From the NCBI GenBank assembly GCA_012270975.1, contig JAAXHH010000006.1, positions 49,009-113,008 of the forward strand: a stretch of 64,000 nt of DNA. The letters are read 5' to 3'. The notes beneath the pieces were generated by a model. That model was not told the origin of the DNA, made no database searches, and saw only the letters and a list, made by a program, of their open reading frames with translations. Made by a program: the position numbers and the translations under genes. Below, one piece after another: positions 36,777 through 45,933 of the stretch. Within the stretch, counting starts at the first letter, position 1. Every line of letters starts with the position of its first letter. This DNA is from Candidatus Latescibacterota bacterium. Its GTDB lineage: Bacteria > JAAXHH01.

Positions 36777-39188
36777 ATGGTACATCACTATCTCAGAATC
36801 GCCCTGCGTAACATGATCCGGCAGCCGGGCAACGCCGGCATCAACATCCTCGGCCTGGCTATCGGCGTCACCTGCTGCATGCTGATTCTGCTGTATATCC
36901 AGAACGAACTGAGCTACGACCGTTTCCATGAGCAAGCCGACAGGATATACCGCGTGGTTAACGGCAACTCCGCCCGCACGCCAACAGCTGTGGGACCGGC
37001 GCTCAAAGAACTGTTCCCGGAGGTAGAGGAATATGCCCGGATGCGGGGCACAATCAATATCTGGATGATGAACTACCAGGATAACACGTTTTATGAAAGC
37101 GATGTGTACAGGGTAAGTACAGACTTTTTCAAGGTCTTTTCTTTTCCGCTTGTACGGGGCAATCCGCAAACCGCACTGGACGACTATGCGCACACGGAAC
37201 AAACGGTTATCATCAGCGAATCCATGGCATCTAAACTCTTCGGCAATGAAGATCCCATGTACAAGCTGATCCGCGCCGATGATGAGGAAAACCTTCGTGT
37301 GACCGGTATTATGAAAACCATACCGTCCAATTCCCACTTCGCTGCCGACTATCTTGTCTGTGAGAATCTCGACGTTGCAAACCGGCGTGAGCTCTTCGCA
37401 ACGACGTGGTTTTATGCGCGGCATTTCACCTATGTTCTGCTGGCAGAGGGAACAGATCCCGTTGAATTGGAGGACAAGATCGCCAGGTGGGCAGATGCCT
37501 ATGAACCACTGATGTCGCTCAGTGCACAGGGCCTGACCTTCAATTTCCGGCTGCAGCCGATGAGCGACATCCATCTGCGGTCGCACCTGGAACAGGATCT
37601 GGCCAGCAATAGCGATATCGGCTATATCTACGTATTTTCGGTTGTTGCTTTTGCTATCGTGCTGATCGCCTGTATCAACTTCATGAATCTGGCCACAGCG
37701 CGGTCCACGATCCGTGCCAAAGAAGTGGCCATCCGCAAATCTGCCGGCGCTCAGCGAGGCGAGTTGATTCTACAGTTCATGGGCGAGTCCATGTTGTCGG
37801 CCGGTTTGGCCTTTGTTGTAGCTTTGGGCCTTTTGGCAGCCATCCTGCCCTGGTTCAACACGCTGTCTGGAAAAGCCCTGCAGGTCAGCTTCCTGGACAA
37901 TCCGGAGGTATTGCTCTGGCTGATAGGCATCACGTTGTTTGCAGGACTGCTGTCCGGCAGTTATCCCGCACTGATTATGTCCAGATTACATCCGGCAGCA
38001 ATCTTCAAGGGCGAACTGGCATACGGCATTTCGGGTTCCAAACTTCGTAAGAGTCTTGTAGTGGTGCAGTTTACCCTATCGATTCTGCTGATCATCAGTA
38101 CCGCTATTGTTTATAAACAGCTGGATTACATGCAAGATAGAAAACTGGGATTCGATAAGGACCAGATCGTCATTGTCCCACTTATCGGTGGTGCGGATCG
38201 GGATTTCGACGTCTTCAAGGCGCGGCTTTCACAAAGTCCGCATATACAACGTGTTACGCGATCTGTACTAATGCCGGGACGGATGTCCAGCGCCAATGTC
38301 ATGCCCGTCTTTCCGACACGTCTGGCAGATCAGTCGGAAGATGACATGATCGGGATTCCCGCCTTGTTTGTATCTGCCGATTTCGAAGAAACCCTTGGCC
38401 TCAATCTGATCGCTGGTCGCCCGTTTTCCAGCGTGCTGACCGACGACTCACTGAACGCGGTAATCATGAACCGGTCCGCAGTTGAACGACTGGGTTTAAC
38501 CACACCGGAAGAAATCGTTGGACGTCGTATACATCCGGGACGCTACCAGGGCCCTCCCATCCGGATTATAGGCGTCGTAGAGGATTTCCACATGCAGAGT
38601 TTCCATAATACGCTGGAGCCCATGCAGTTGAGGTTATTGAAACGTGGCGGTGGCGGTCAGGCGGCGATACGACTGCGGGCGCAGAACATACCGGATGGGA
38701 TTAAAGCGATCGAAGAAACGTGGGCTTCGATATTTCCCCATTACCCCCTGGCGTATTCGTTTCTGGATGAGGATTTCGACCGACTTTACCTGTCGGAGCG
38801 ACGCACCGGCAATCTGCTCGGCGCCTTCAGCTTTCTGGCCATCTTTATCGCGTGTCTGGGCCTGTTCGGTCTGGCCGCATTCACCACTCGGCAACGAACC
38901 AGGGAGGTCGGAATCCACAAGGTAATGGGGGCCTCGGTGACTCGAATTGTCTTTATGCTTTCAAAGGACTTTATCAAGCTGGTGGCGATTGCGGTGCCGG
39001 TCGCCTGGTTCCTGGCCTACTGGACCATGAGCGACTGGTTGCAGAACTTTGCCTATCGCGTCGATATCGGCCCGGGGTGGTTCCTGATCGCCGCATTCCT
39101 GGCACTGGCCATCGCGCTGGTTACCGTCAGTGCAAAAGCGGTTACAACGGCGCTGGTGAACCCGGTGGAGTCTCTGCGGTCAGAATGA
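36777..39188 (+). CDS. FtsX/MacB-like ABC transporter permease, paralogue 4 (divergent)
   Basis: An 803-residue permease of the same architecture but clearly more distant than paralogues 1-3: opening MVHHYLRIALRNMIRQPGNA, FtsX motif ATARSTIRAKEVAIRKSAGA and closing TTALVNPVESLRSE instead of the SRRNPVNALRQG end. Two periplasmic core domains and eight TM segments are predicted. It is probably an older duplicate or was acquired separately. It ends 4 bp before the stop of the convergent PhyH gene. Confidence 0.87.
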   Translation: MVHHYLRIALRNMIRQPGNAGINILGLAIGVTCCMLILLYIQNELSYDRFHEQADRIYRVVNGNSARTPTAVGPALKELFPEVEEYARMRGTINIWMMNYQDNTFYESDVYRVSTDFFKVFSFPLVRGNPQTALDDYAHTEQTVIISESMASKLFGNEDPMYKLIRADDEENLRVTGIMKTIPSNSHFAADYLVCENLDVANRRELFATTWFYARHFTYVLLAEGTDPVELEDKIARWADAYEPLMSLSAQGLTFNFRLQPMSDIHLRSHLEQDLASNSDIGYIYVFSVVAFAIVLIACINFMNLATARSTIRAKEVAIRKSAGAQRGELILQFMGESMLSAGLAFVVALGLLAAILPWFNTLSGKALQVSFLDNPEVLLWLIGITLFAGLLSGSYPALIMSRLHPAAIFKGELAYGISGSKLRKSLVVVQFTLSILLIISTAIVYKQLDYMQDRKLGFDKDQIVIVPLIGGADRDFDVFKARLSQSPHIQRVTRSVLMPGRMSSANVMPVFPTRLADQSEDDMIGIPALFVSADFEETLGLNLIAGRPFSSVLTDDSLNAVIMNRSAVERLGLTTPEEIVGRRIHPGRYQGPPIRIIGVVEDFHMQSFHNTLEPMQLRLLKRGGGGQAAIRLRAQNIPDGIKAIEETWASIFPHYPLAYSFLDEDFDRLYLSERRTGNLLGAFSFLAIFIACLGLFGLAAFTTRQRTREVGIHKVMGASVTRIVFMLSKDFIKLVAIAVPVAWFLAYWTMSDWLQNFAYRVDIGPGWFLIAAFLALAIALVTVSAKAVTTALVNPVESLRSE

Positions 39189-39192
39189 GGTA

Positions 39193-39945
39193 CTAGATCT
39201 TGCCTTCCTTTTCCCACCGGTCGTAGAGTTCCTGCTTGTAGCGCGCGGCCCGTTCCTCGTCTTTCTTCGCCCGGGCCGCCACAAATACCAGGCCCAGGGC
39301 AGCCCGTCGGCGGTCTGAATGGTTCGCGTCCGCCCGGTGGATGATCATGCTGTGATGGGCGAAAACGTCCCCGGGCCGGGCGCGCATGGCTACTTCCAGT
39401 TCCGTGTCCTCGTCCGAGTAGTCCGATACGCCCTGTGAAAACCCGAGTACGTTGGATGCGCGGTGGGGTCTCATGCCCCGCCTGTGCGATCCCCGCACAT
39501 AGCGCATGCAGCCGTTTTCCTCATCTATGTCATCCAGCGCGATCCACAAAGTCACGGCCTCGTTGGGTTCCAGCATGAAATAAAATCCGTCCTGGTGCGG
39601 GGGCGTTACCGCGCCCACCTTTGCCGGTTTGTTGAACCACTGGGGGTTGCTGGGGACCACGTCGTCCGCAAGCAGGTGTTTCGCCAGTTCGGTAAAGCGT
39701 TCGGATTGGAAAAACTCCTCGAAGTACGGGTCCAGGGCGGCCATGTTCTGCAGCCGCTTGATCGATCCAGGATCGTCCCTGTCCTCGTAGAAGGCCGTCG
39801 TATCCGGCGCCTGCGGCAGCACCTCGTCGATGAAACGCTGGATCTGGCCGTTGATCTCGGCCGCTTCTTCCGAAGAAAGGAAGCCTTTCAAGAACACGAA
39901 GCCATCACGGTCGAAGTCTTCCTTGATATGTCCGTTTAATATCAT
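39193..39945 (-). CDS. Phytanoyl-CoA dioxygenase (PhyH) family protein
   Basis: A 250-residue Fe(II)/2-oxoglutarate oxygenase: His117-x-Asp119 (PPHQDGFYF), the NGCMRYVRGSH strand, distal His203 (SMIIHRADAN) and an Arg cluster at 212-214. AAGAGGAG lies upstream of the ATG. It is the fourth intact PhyH protein in the window and closest in layout to the one at 9979. Substrate unknown. Confidence 0.9.
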   Translation of the reverse strand: MILNGHIKEDFDRDGFVFLKGFLSSEEAAEINGQIQRFIDEVLPQAPDTTAFYEDRDDPGSIKRLQNMAALDPYFEEFFQSERFTELAKHLLADDVVPSNPQWFNKPAKVGAVTPPHQDGFYFMLEPNEAVTLWIALDDIDEENGCMRYVRGSHRRGMRPHRASNVLGFSQGVSDYSDEDTELEVAMRARPGDVFAHHSMIIHRADANHSDRRRAALGLVFVAARAKKDEERAARYKQELYDRWEKEGKI

Positions 39946-40128
39946 GAACCTGCACTCCTCTTTCGGTATTAACTCAGCATCAGCGCACGATGGTTCAATA
40001 TACAGTCTGTACGCTCGATTTCAAAGTTTCGCGGTCGCTTTCGATGGGCTGCCGGCTACAGGGTTACTCCTCTACGCAGTTGGAATGCGGGAAATACAGA
40101 AGCGCTTGATACATGTTTCAACCTCGAC

Positions 40129-40899
40129 CTAAAACGTAACGGCCAGACCGTTCTCCAGCACGGTATCCAGCCTGCTGACCCCTTCCGGCGGACGGCTGTC
40201 GTAACGCATGACGTAAGTAAGGGCCAGCACGAGTGGTCCGGCCAGGTCGATCTCGAGGTTGACTTCGCCAAGTATGCGAGTGTCGCCGATCGCATTCCAA
40301 AGGGGTTGGAAATAGACCGTGCACGTGGACACCATCCGGTCGTTGACGGCAATTCGAGAAGAAAGGTAGTGGCTCCACCGGACAACGGTTGACCTGCCGG
40401 GGTGCGCATCGTCCTCCGTCAGATCGCCCAGGCGTTCGTGCTCCAGGAACGCGGAGGCGCCTTCCCATAGCTGGAAGGCATCGGTTTCGACCAGGTGGAA
40501 TCGCAGTCCTCCGCCGGCCAGCGCGCGAGCGTCGAGCCGATAGGTCGTATCATAGTTATACTGCGTGAACGCTTCGAGACCGATCCGGCCGTGCAGCGGA
40601 TAGTGCTGCCGCAGGTGAATCAGTCCCTCATCGGCAAACCGCTCTCCCTGCTCCCATCCGAAATCGTTCCGGGCCAGGACGAAGGTGTTCACATTCGGAT
40701 GATTGAAGTCCAACCGTCCTTCCAATCCGATTTCCTTGAGATCCGTGTTGCCCGTATGCATCTCCAGGTTCAGGGCCAGGGCGCCGGAGAAACCCGTGGA
40801 GCCGGCATCCCGGCGCAGTGCTTCGATATTGACCTGGGCCGCTGCCTGCGCCGCCATAAAAATCAGGGCCAGGGATACCAGCAGTCTGAAGCAGATCAA
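40129..40899 (-). CDS. DUF481-like outer-membrane protein
   Basis: The 256-residue protein starts at a TTG with AGGAG 7 bases upstream and has a Sec signal peptide (MICFRLLVSLALIFMAAQAAAQ, cleaved about residue 21-23). The mature chain is made of alternating amphipathic strands with features of DUF481 (salt-induced outer-membrane) proteins: SGALALNLEMHTGNTD, a RNDFGWEQGERFADEG strand, HLRQHYPL and LEAFTQYNYD, ending in a C-terminal aromatic (AVTF), as is usual for outer-membrane beta-barrels. Role unknown. It is transcribed away from the Gfo/Idh gene. Confidence 0.75.
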   Translation of the reverse strand: MICFRLLVSLALIFMAAQAAAQVNIEALRRDAGSTGFSGALALNLEMHTGNTDLKEIGLEGRLDFNHPNVNTFVLARNDFGWEQGERFADEGLIHLRQHYPLHGRIGLEAFTQYNYDTTYRLDARALAGGGLRFHLVETDAFQLWEGASAFLEHERLGDLTEDDAHPGRSTVVRWSHYLSSRIAVNDRMVSTCTVYFQPLWNAIGDTRILGEVNLEIDLAGPLVLALTYVMRYDSRPPEGVSRLDTVLENGLAVTF

Positions 40900-41028
40900 T
40901 TGAACTCTCCTGAAACGGATCGAAATACTTAGTTCTTGCCATACGGATACACGGCGGTTTTCATTGTCGTAATATACCTCAACCCTTACCGGTAATGAAA
41001 TGTTAAGTAGTCCGTGGAAAGGCGTATC

Positions 41029-42036
41029 ATGTCCGTCATACGAGTTGGCCTGATCGGCTACGGCGGTTGGACCCGGCTGGCGTTCGTGCCAGCCCTCCGG
41101 CAGCACGATCGTGTACGGATCGTGTCCGCCGCGGCGTTCAGCAAGGCTTCACAGGAACGTATTCGAGAGGAACTGGGGCCGGATGTAGAAGTTTACGGCG
41201 GCTTCGAGGCGTTGTTGAACGGTCCCGAGGTCGACGCCGTCATGATGGCTATACCCGATTCCATTCATGAAGCGGCCATGAACGCGGTCCTCGACGCCGG
41301 CGTCGCCGCCTACTACGAACCCCCGCTCGCTGACTGTCCCGACGGCATCCGAAAGATGCTGAACCGGCTGGTCGAAGCCGATCAGGTCACTCACGGCGAC
41401 CTCGAAATCGGCTTCGCCACCGTCGTGCATCGCGCCGCCGACCTGTTGCGGCAGGGCGCGATCGGGACGCTGCAGGCGGTACACCTGAAACTGCGGAGCG
41501 ACTGGGCAGGGTTCGGCGGCCCCGACCTGTGCCTTGCCCACCACCTGGGACCCTGGTACGTGGACGGCCTGAACAGCATTTTAGGCCGTTTGCCCGAACG
41601 CGTGCTCGTCATGGACGGTCATGGACAGACCGGCCGGCGCCAGTTCCACAGCCTGGCTCATTTCGACTATGGGGAACTTTGGGGTACGATTCACCTCAAC
41701 ATCAACTCCGTTGACAAGCTGGAAACCACGATCGAGGTGACGGGCGACGAAGGCGACTTGACCGTCGACTATTTCAAGAACACGATAAATCTGCTCATGA
41801 AGTCCCATTCCGAGGGTGAAGTGATCCGCGTCGAGCCCTCGATGCCGGTGGTTGGCGGCTGGCCCGGCGAGGCGGAGAGCGTTGCCGAGTTCCTGGAGAC
41901 GGTCGAGAAAGGCACGCCGAACCGTACCGACGGCCAGATGGCCGCACAGCTCTATCTCACGGGGCTGGCCATAGAACGGTCGAGGGATTCCGGCGGCTGG
42001 GTGGAGATCGAGGACGCAGCCGGACTGGAATCGTAA
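41029..42036 (+). CDS. Gfo/Idh/MocA-family oxidoreductase with altered active-site motif
   Basis: The 335-residue protein has the N-terminal Rossmann fold with GLIGYGGWTRLAFVPAL and DAVMMAIPDSIHEAAMNAVLDAG. The E-K-P motif that supplies the catalytic lysine reads YYEPPLAD, so the lysine is absent. The C-terminal substrate domain is intact in length. It may be non-catalytic, use another residue or act as a regulator. The ATG at 41029 is preferred over an earlier GTG. It opens a group of catabolic-type genes. Confidence 0.78.
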   Translation: MSVIRVGLIGYGGWTRLAFVPALRQHDRVRIVSAAAFSKASQERIREELGPDVEVYGGFEALLNGPEVDAVMMAIPDSIHEAAMNAVLDAGVAAYYEPPLADCPDGIRKMLNRLVEADQVTHGDLEIGFATVVHRAADLLRQGAIGTLQAVHLKLRSDWAGFGGPDLCLAHHLGPWYVDGLNSILGRLPERVLVMDGHGQTGRRQFHSLAHFDYGELWGTIHLNINSVDKLETTIEVTGDEGDLTVDYFKNTINLLMKSHSEGEVIRVEPSMPVVGGWPGEAESVAEFLETVEKGTPNRTDGQMAAQLYLTGLAIERSRDSGGWVEIEDAAGLES

Positions 42037-42069
42037 TCTGGAATGGTAACATAGAAACAGGAGGCAGGC

Positions 42070-42825
42070 ATGAGGGGAGTGAGAGTCGATCCGGAACGGC
42101 GCGAAACGCGGCTGCTCAGGCGGCACGTGCCGCTCGCGGGCGCGCGGGTCCTCGATATCGGCTGTGGAGACGGCCGGATGTCGAGCAGGGTCAGGGGATG
42201 GATACACTCGGTAGTCGGGGTCGACCTTGCCGGGCAGGATGTGCGCCGCGCCCATGCCCGGAAGCGGTTGCATGATATCGCGCGGTTCGCCGTGGCCGAT
42301 GCGTCCCGCCTGCCCTTTCAGGACCGCAGTTTCGACCTAGCCCTGTTCTCCTGTTCCTTGTGATGAGTGCGACAGGAGGGCATGGGGCATGCCCTTTACG
42401 AAGCAAGTCGCGTGTTGAAGCCCGGTGGCTGTGTCGTCGATATACGTCCGTACTTCCCGGCAAGCCTGGGTAACCGGCGCCGGGCGAGACAGCAGGTCTA
42501 CTGCCTGGTGGAGGGCGAAACAACCCTGGCAGCTACGCTGGCCCGGGACTACGTCGATTTTCATTTCGCCGACCGGGTGGTGGCGGAGGCCGTCAAGGAC
42601 GGCAGCCTGGTCGTGGACTTTCATACGGATTTCGTATTCCGGTATTATATCGAAAGCCTGGAGTTGTTCGACGTGTGCAGGGCAATGTGGTGGGACAAGG
42701 CGCGCATTCCCGTCGCGGACAGGCGGCGCCTGGAACGGATCATGCGTCGCCATCCCGCGGCAACCATCAGGGTAGATACTCCGGTCCAACTCCGCGTACT
42801 GACAAGGTCCAACTCCACGTACTGA
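42070..42825 (+). CDS. SAM-dependent methyltransferase interrupted by tandem in-frame TGA codons
   Basis: A single reading frame from the ATG at 42070 (AGGAGG upstream) to the TGA at 42823-42825 encodes a complete class I methyltransferase of 251 codons: motif I VLDIGCGDGRM (27-37), VVGVDLAG (48-55), FQDRSFDLALFSCSL (83-97) and RVLKPGGCVVDIRP. It is interrupted by TGA TGA at 42361-42366 (codons 98-99), inside the strand after motif III. The frame is otherwise open with protein-like sequence on both sides. Either this is a nonsense-mutated gene or TGA is read through. A perfect 7-bp hairpin with a GGG loop begins 12 nt after the second TGA. Confidence 0.6.
42378..42394 (+). other. Perfect hairpin just after the tandem TGA codons
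   Basis: GGGCATG (42378-42384), loop GGG, CATGCCC (42388-42394). Distance from the second TGA to the loop is 18 nt. Bacterial selenocysteine insertion elements are hairpins placed immediately after the UGA with guanine in a small apical loop, so geometry is compatible; chance is not excluded because this segment also encodes EGMGHAL. Confidence 0.4.
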
Positions 42826-42826
42826 C
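42783..42826. repeat. 23-bp-period tandem duplication at methyltransferase 3' end
   Basis: GGTCCAACTCCGCGTACTGAC at 42783-42803 recurs at 42806-42826 with one change (G to A). Because the period is not a multiple of three, the C-terminus is read in two frames across the copies, and only the second copy supplies the TGA stop. Confidence 0.7.
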
Positions 42827-42874
42827 GAAGGCGTAATCGAGAAGGTGTAATCTAATTGAAGGGAGTTTCCAGCC

Positions 42875-43600
42875 ATGGTCCAGCCGACCTCGCTGAAACA
42901 GCGTATCCGCAACGGCGAAATCGTAAACGGCGTCGGGGTATCCATGGAGTCCGGCAGGGAGGACCTGGAACGGATTCTTCAGCAGGGCAGGGTCGATTTC
43001 TTCAACGTCGACTGCCAGCATGGCCCCCAGAGCGAGGATCGAATCGTTTCCTTCTGCGCATCCGCCGAAGCGCTGGGCGTGCCGGTGATCCTGCGCATAA
43101 AACACACCCGACACACCTACCTGATCGGAAATTACCTGGATCTGGGTCCCGCGGGCATCCTCGTCCCCGAAGTCAAGGAGGAAGCCACCGTGCGGGAGGC
43201 GGTCCACTTCTTTTACTACCCACAGTTCGGTGGAAGAAGCTGGGGCGGAAGCGCGCGCCACGGCATCGAGGATCGTTCCGATCGCCTCGAATACGCGGCC
43301 TGGTGGAATGCGACCGGCGTGCTGTGGCTTCAGCTCGAGTCGGTCGAAGCCGTCATCAACTGCCGGAAACTGGCCCTGGATGGCGTGGACGTCCTCACCT
43401 TCGGACCCAATGACCTGATGTTCGACATCGAACGCTATCGCCGTCCGCCCTTCCGGACCGTGGAAGATTGCGTCCGGCACGTCGCCCGCGAAATGGAAGG
43501 CACGCCGGTCGCCGTCAGCCTGGCGCTCCTGGATCCATCGGAACGGGAAAAGTATATCGACATGGGACTGACCGTGCTGCAGACGCCCATGGTGATCTGA
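42875..43600 (+). CDS. HpcH/HpaI-family aldolase (2-keto-3-deoxy acid aldolase type)
   Basis: The 241-residue protein is a class II pyruvate aldolase of the HpcH/HpaI/citrate lyase beta family. Asp46 and His49 (VDCQHGPQ) correspond to the D-x-E-H-G motif, Arg74 (ILRIKHT) binds the keto acid carboxylate, and the AGILVPEVK segment carries the metal ligand and the oxyanion loop. It cleaves or forms 2-keto-4-hydroxy acids to pyruvate plus an aldehyde. It lies 49 bp after the methyltransferase and precedes an Ldh-family dehydrogenase, which fits a sugar-acid breakdown route. Confidence 0.85.
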   Translation: MVQPTSLKQRIRNGEIVNGVGVSMESGREDLERILQQGRVDFFNVDCQHGPQSEDRIVSFCASAEALGVPVILRIKHTRHTYLIGNYLDLGPAGILVPEVKEEATVREAVHFFYYPQFGGRSWGGSARHGIEDRSDRLEYAAWWNATGVLWLQLESVEAVINCRKLALDGVDVLTFGPNDLMFDIERYRRPPFRTVEDCVRHVAREMEGTPVAVSLALLDPSEREKYIDMGLTVLQTPMVI

Positions 43601-43712
43601 CTCACACACGTTCGTTGTTAAACAATGCAATTCCTGAAAGGCGTCCAGTCCAACTTCGGATACACGGCAGGTCCATCCAACATATCGCCCGACGAACAGT
43701 AAAGGAATCCAG

Positions 43713-44714
43713 ATGAATCGTCCTCCGGAAACGTACATCCACGTCCAGGAAAGGGATCTGGTGGCTTTCACGACGGCCTGCTTCGAAAAGGTCGGCCTGT
43801 CCAACCACCATGCCGCGATCATCAGCCGCCTGCTGGTAAACTCCGATCTGCGCGGTGTTCGCAGCCACGGCGTTCGGGCGGCTTCGGGCTATACGCGGTC
43901 CTTCGTCGAGGGGCATCACAACCCCCGTCCCGATGTGCGGGTCATTGGCGAATCGCCCACTTCCGTCATCGTGGACGGTGATGGCACGCTTGGCTACTGG
44001 CCCATGGTCGAAGCGACGGAGAAGGCCATCGCCAAAGCCCGCGAAACCGGGCTGGGCATGGGACTGGCCCGGCACATCGGGCATTATGGATCGGCAGGCC
44101 ACTACACCCGAATGTGCATGGAGTCGGGTTGCATCGGGTTTTCTGTGCAAGGCTACCGAAACATGGGGGATGCCAGGGATCAGGACCCGAAACCGCAGAT
44201 CGGCTATTTCGGCAATCCACCCCTCTGCTTCGGCATTCCGGCGGGCGGCGAACCGCCCATTGTGCAGGACGTGGCTACGCGTATCCTGGCCGATTACCAG
44301 CATTCGCCGGAATTCGACGATCTGCTGTCCCGCATACCGGCCGCCTTCTTCAAGAGCATAGGATACGGGGCGGTCGCCACGGTAATGGGATGTGCGCTGG
44401 CCGGCGCCGCGCTGCCGGAGGCCGACGAAGTGCAGGCGCGATGGCCCGGCGCGAACCACGGGGGCATGGTATTGGCCGTACACATCGAAACCGTGATACC
44501 CGAAGGCGATTTTCGAGAGGAAGTCGATCGGTTCGTACGGGACGTAAGAGAAACCTATGAGCCCATGCCTGGATATGATGAGGCGTTGTTGCCCGGTGCG
44601 ATAGAAGAACGGCGCATGGACCTGCACAGGGAGCAGGGTATCCGGTTCGGCGAGATCGAACAGCGTACCGTACGGGAAATGGGCGAGCGTCTGGATGTGC
44701 CGCTGCCGTTTTAG
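43713..44714 (+). CDS. Ldh-family oxidoreductase (malate/L-lactate dehydrogenase, YiaK/DlgD type)
   Basis: The 333-residue NAD(P)-dependent enzyme has the type-2 malate/lactate dehydrogenase features RGVRSHGVRAASGY, a GDGTLGYWP segment, and the catalytic histidine within ARHIGHYGSAGHYTRM. Members reduce 2-keto acids such as 2,3-diketogulonate, ureidoglyoxylate-type acids or sulfolactate. AAAGGAA precedes the ATG. The mid-section (about 150-215) differs from standard members, with the cofactor loop shortened. Neighbour context suggests it acts on a sugar-derived keto acid. Confidence 0.82.
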   Translation: MNRPPETYIHVQERDLVAFTTACFEKVGLSNHHAAIISRLLVNSDLRGVRSHGVRAASGYTRSFVEGHHNPRPDVRVIGESPTSVIVDGDGTLGYWPMVEATEKAIAKARETGLGMGLARHIGHYGSAGHYTRMCMESGCIGFSVQGYRNMGDARDQDPKPQIGYFGNPPLCFGIPAGGEPPIVQDVATRILADYQHSPEFDDLLSRIPAAFFKSIGYGAVATVMGCALAGAALPEADEVQARWPGANHGGMVLAVHIETVIPEGDFREEVDRFVRDVRETYEPMPGYDEALLPGAIEERRMDLHREQGIRFGEIEQRTVREMGERLDVPLPF

Positions 44715-44772
44715 GGCGAGCCTCTGGCTGGCCCTGCCGTTTTAACGAATCAGAAAAAAGAAGGAGAATCCC

Positions 44773-45867
44773 GTGGCAAAGTACCGCGCAGGCCTCATCG
44801 GACTGGGCTGGATGGGGATGCTTTATGATCTCGCGGAAAGGACGGGCGTGTGGGACGTGGATGATATCGATCGCCCTACGCCGGAGCTGAATATCCACCG
44901 GCGTTTCCTTTACCACGAAAACCCGGGCACGGAGGGCCTGCCGTCAACCTATGCGGAAGCGCTCTGGGACCGTCCGGAAATTGCATTGGTCGCCGCGGCG
45001 GAGCGGGACGTAAAGAGGTTGCGCGCCTTTCGGGAACGGTACGGCGTAGTCGCCCTCTATGACGATGCCGGGGACATGCTGGCCATTGAACGACCGGATA
45101 TCGTTTCCGTCGCGACGAACACCAAACATCGCGCCGATCTCACCTGTCTCGCCGTACATCATGGCGCGAAAGGGATTTTCACCGAAAAACCCATGGCCCA
45201 TACGCTCGAGGAAGCGGACCGGATGGTACGGACCTGCGAGGAGGCCGGTGTGCCCTTGAGCTGCGGTGCGGTCACCACCACCCACCCGTCCTTCGGGCGC
45301 GCCAGTCAACTCATACGCGATGGTGCAATCGGCGATCTGGTGTCCATGGAAGCCTATGGTCCCTTCGCGCAGCATCAGAACTGGTCCTATTTCCTGGACA
45401 GCCCGCCCGCCTGGGTGATCGGGACGGGAGACCAGCCCCGCCGGGAGTCCGGCAGCGACGAGTTCGCGGGGCAGGGCATGATGGTGACCGAAAGCGGTCT
45501 CGTGGTGCATTTCCGCAAAGGCGCGCCGGGCGTACGGCTGCAGGGAAACAAGGGCGAGATGGCCTTCGATTTTCCTTCGGCGTGGCAGCGATGGGAGGTC
45601 ATGGAGGTCGAGGGCCGGTCCTACCGGGTCGAGTTGCCTTGGCCGGGGCCCCAGTTCGTACCCCCCTACGGCGGGGTGTATTCGCTGAACGACGTCATGG
45701 ATTGCCTGGCGGGGAAGCTGGACGAACCGAAGAATTCGGGCCGCAGGGTGGCCATGGCGCTGGAAGTGGAAATCGCCCTGAAACTCTCCTCGGCAAGGGG
45801 CGGCGTGCGTGTCGATTTGCCCCTGGAAGACCGTTCGCTGGGTCTCAACTACGACTGGTTCAGGTAG
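44773..45867 (+). CDS. Gfo/Idh/MocA-family oxidoreductase
   Basis: The 364-residue dehydrogenase has GLIGLGWMGMLYD at the N-terminus for NAD(P), DIVSVATNTKHR and an intact TEKPMAHTLEEAD motif with the catalytic lysine. The C-terminal domain has the usual open beta-sheet. The GTG start has AGGAG 6 bases upstream. It is the only one of the two Gfo/Idh proteins here with a complete E-K-P motif. In this group it probably oxidises a cyclic polyol or sugar. Confidence 0.88.
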   Translation: MAKYRAGLIGLGWMGMLYDLAERTGVWDVDDIDRPTPELNIHRRFLYHENPGTEGLPSTYAEALWDRPEIALVAAAERDVKRLRAFRERYGVVALYDDAGDMLAIERPDIVSVATNTKHRADLTCLAVHHGAKGIFTEKPMAHTLEEADRMVRTCEEAGVPLSCGAVTTTHPSFGRASQLIRDGAIGDLVSMEAYGPFAQHQNWSYFLDSPPAWVIGTGDQPRRESGSDEFAGQGMMVTESGLVVHFRKGAPGVRLQGNKGEMAFDFPSAWQRWEVMEVEGRSYRVELPWPGPQFVPPYGGVYSLNDVMDCLAGKLDEPKNSGRRVAMALEVEIALKLSSARGGVRVDLPLEDRSLGLNYDWFR

Positions 45868-45885
45868 GCGGATTCGGCCGGCCGG

Positions 45886-45933
45886 TCCAACCCTGGTTCG
45901 ACGAGTTCAACCCTAGTTCGACGAGTCCAATCC
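45886..45933. repeat. 20-bp tandem duplication in convergent gap
   Basis: TCCAACCCTGGTTCGACGAG (45886-45905) is followed by TTCAACCCTAGTTCGACGAG (45906-45925) and a partial third copy TCCAATCC. It spans the 3' end of the aminotransferase gene (stop at 45913), so the duplicated units encode part of its last codons. Confidence 0.7.

Noticed and set aside
42361-42366. Genome-wide reassignment of TGA to an amino acid
   Set aside because: Many intact genes in the window end naturally at TGA (for example the permease paralogues, the PhyH genes at 9979 and 39193, the alpha/beta hydrolase at 19212), so TGA is a normal stop here; only local recoding remains possible.
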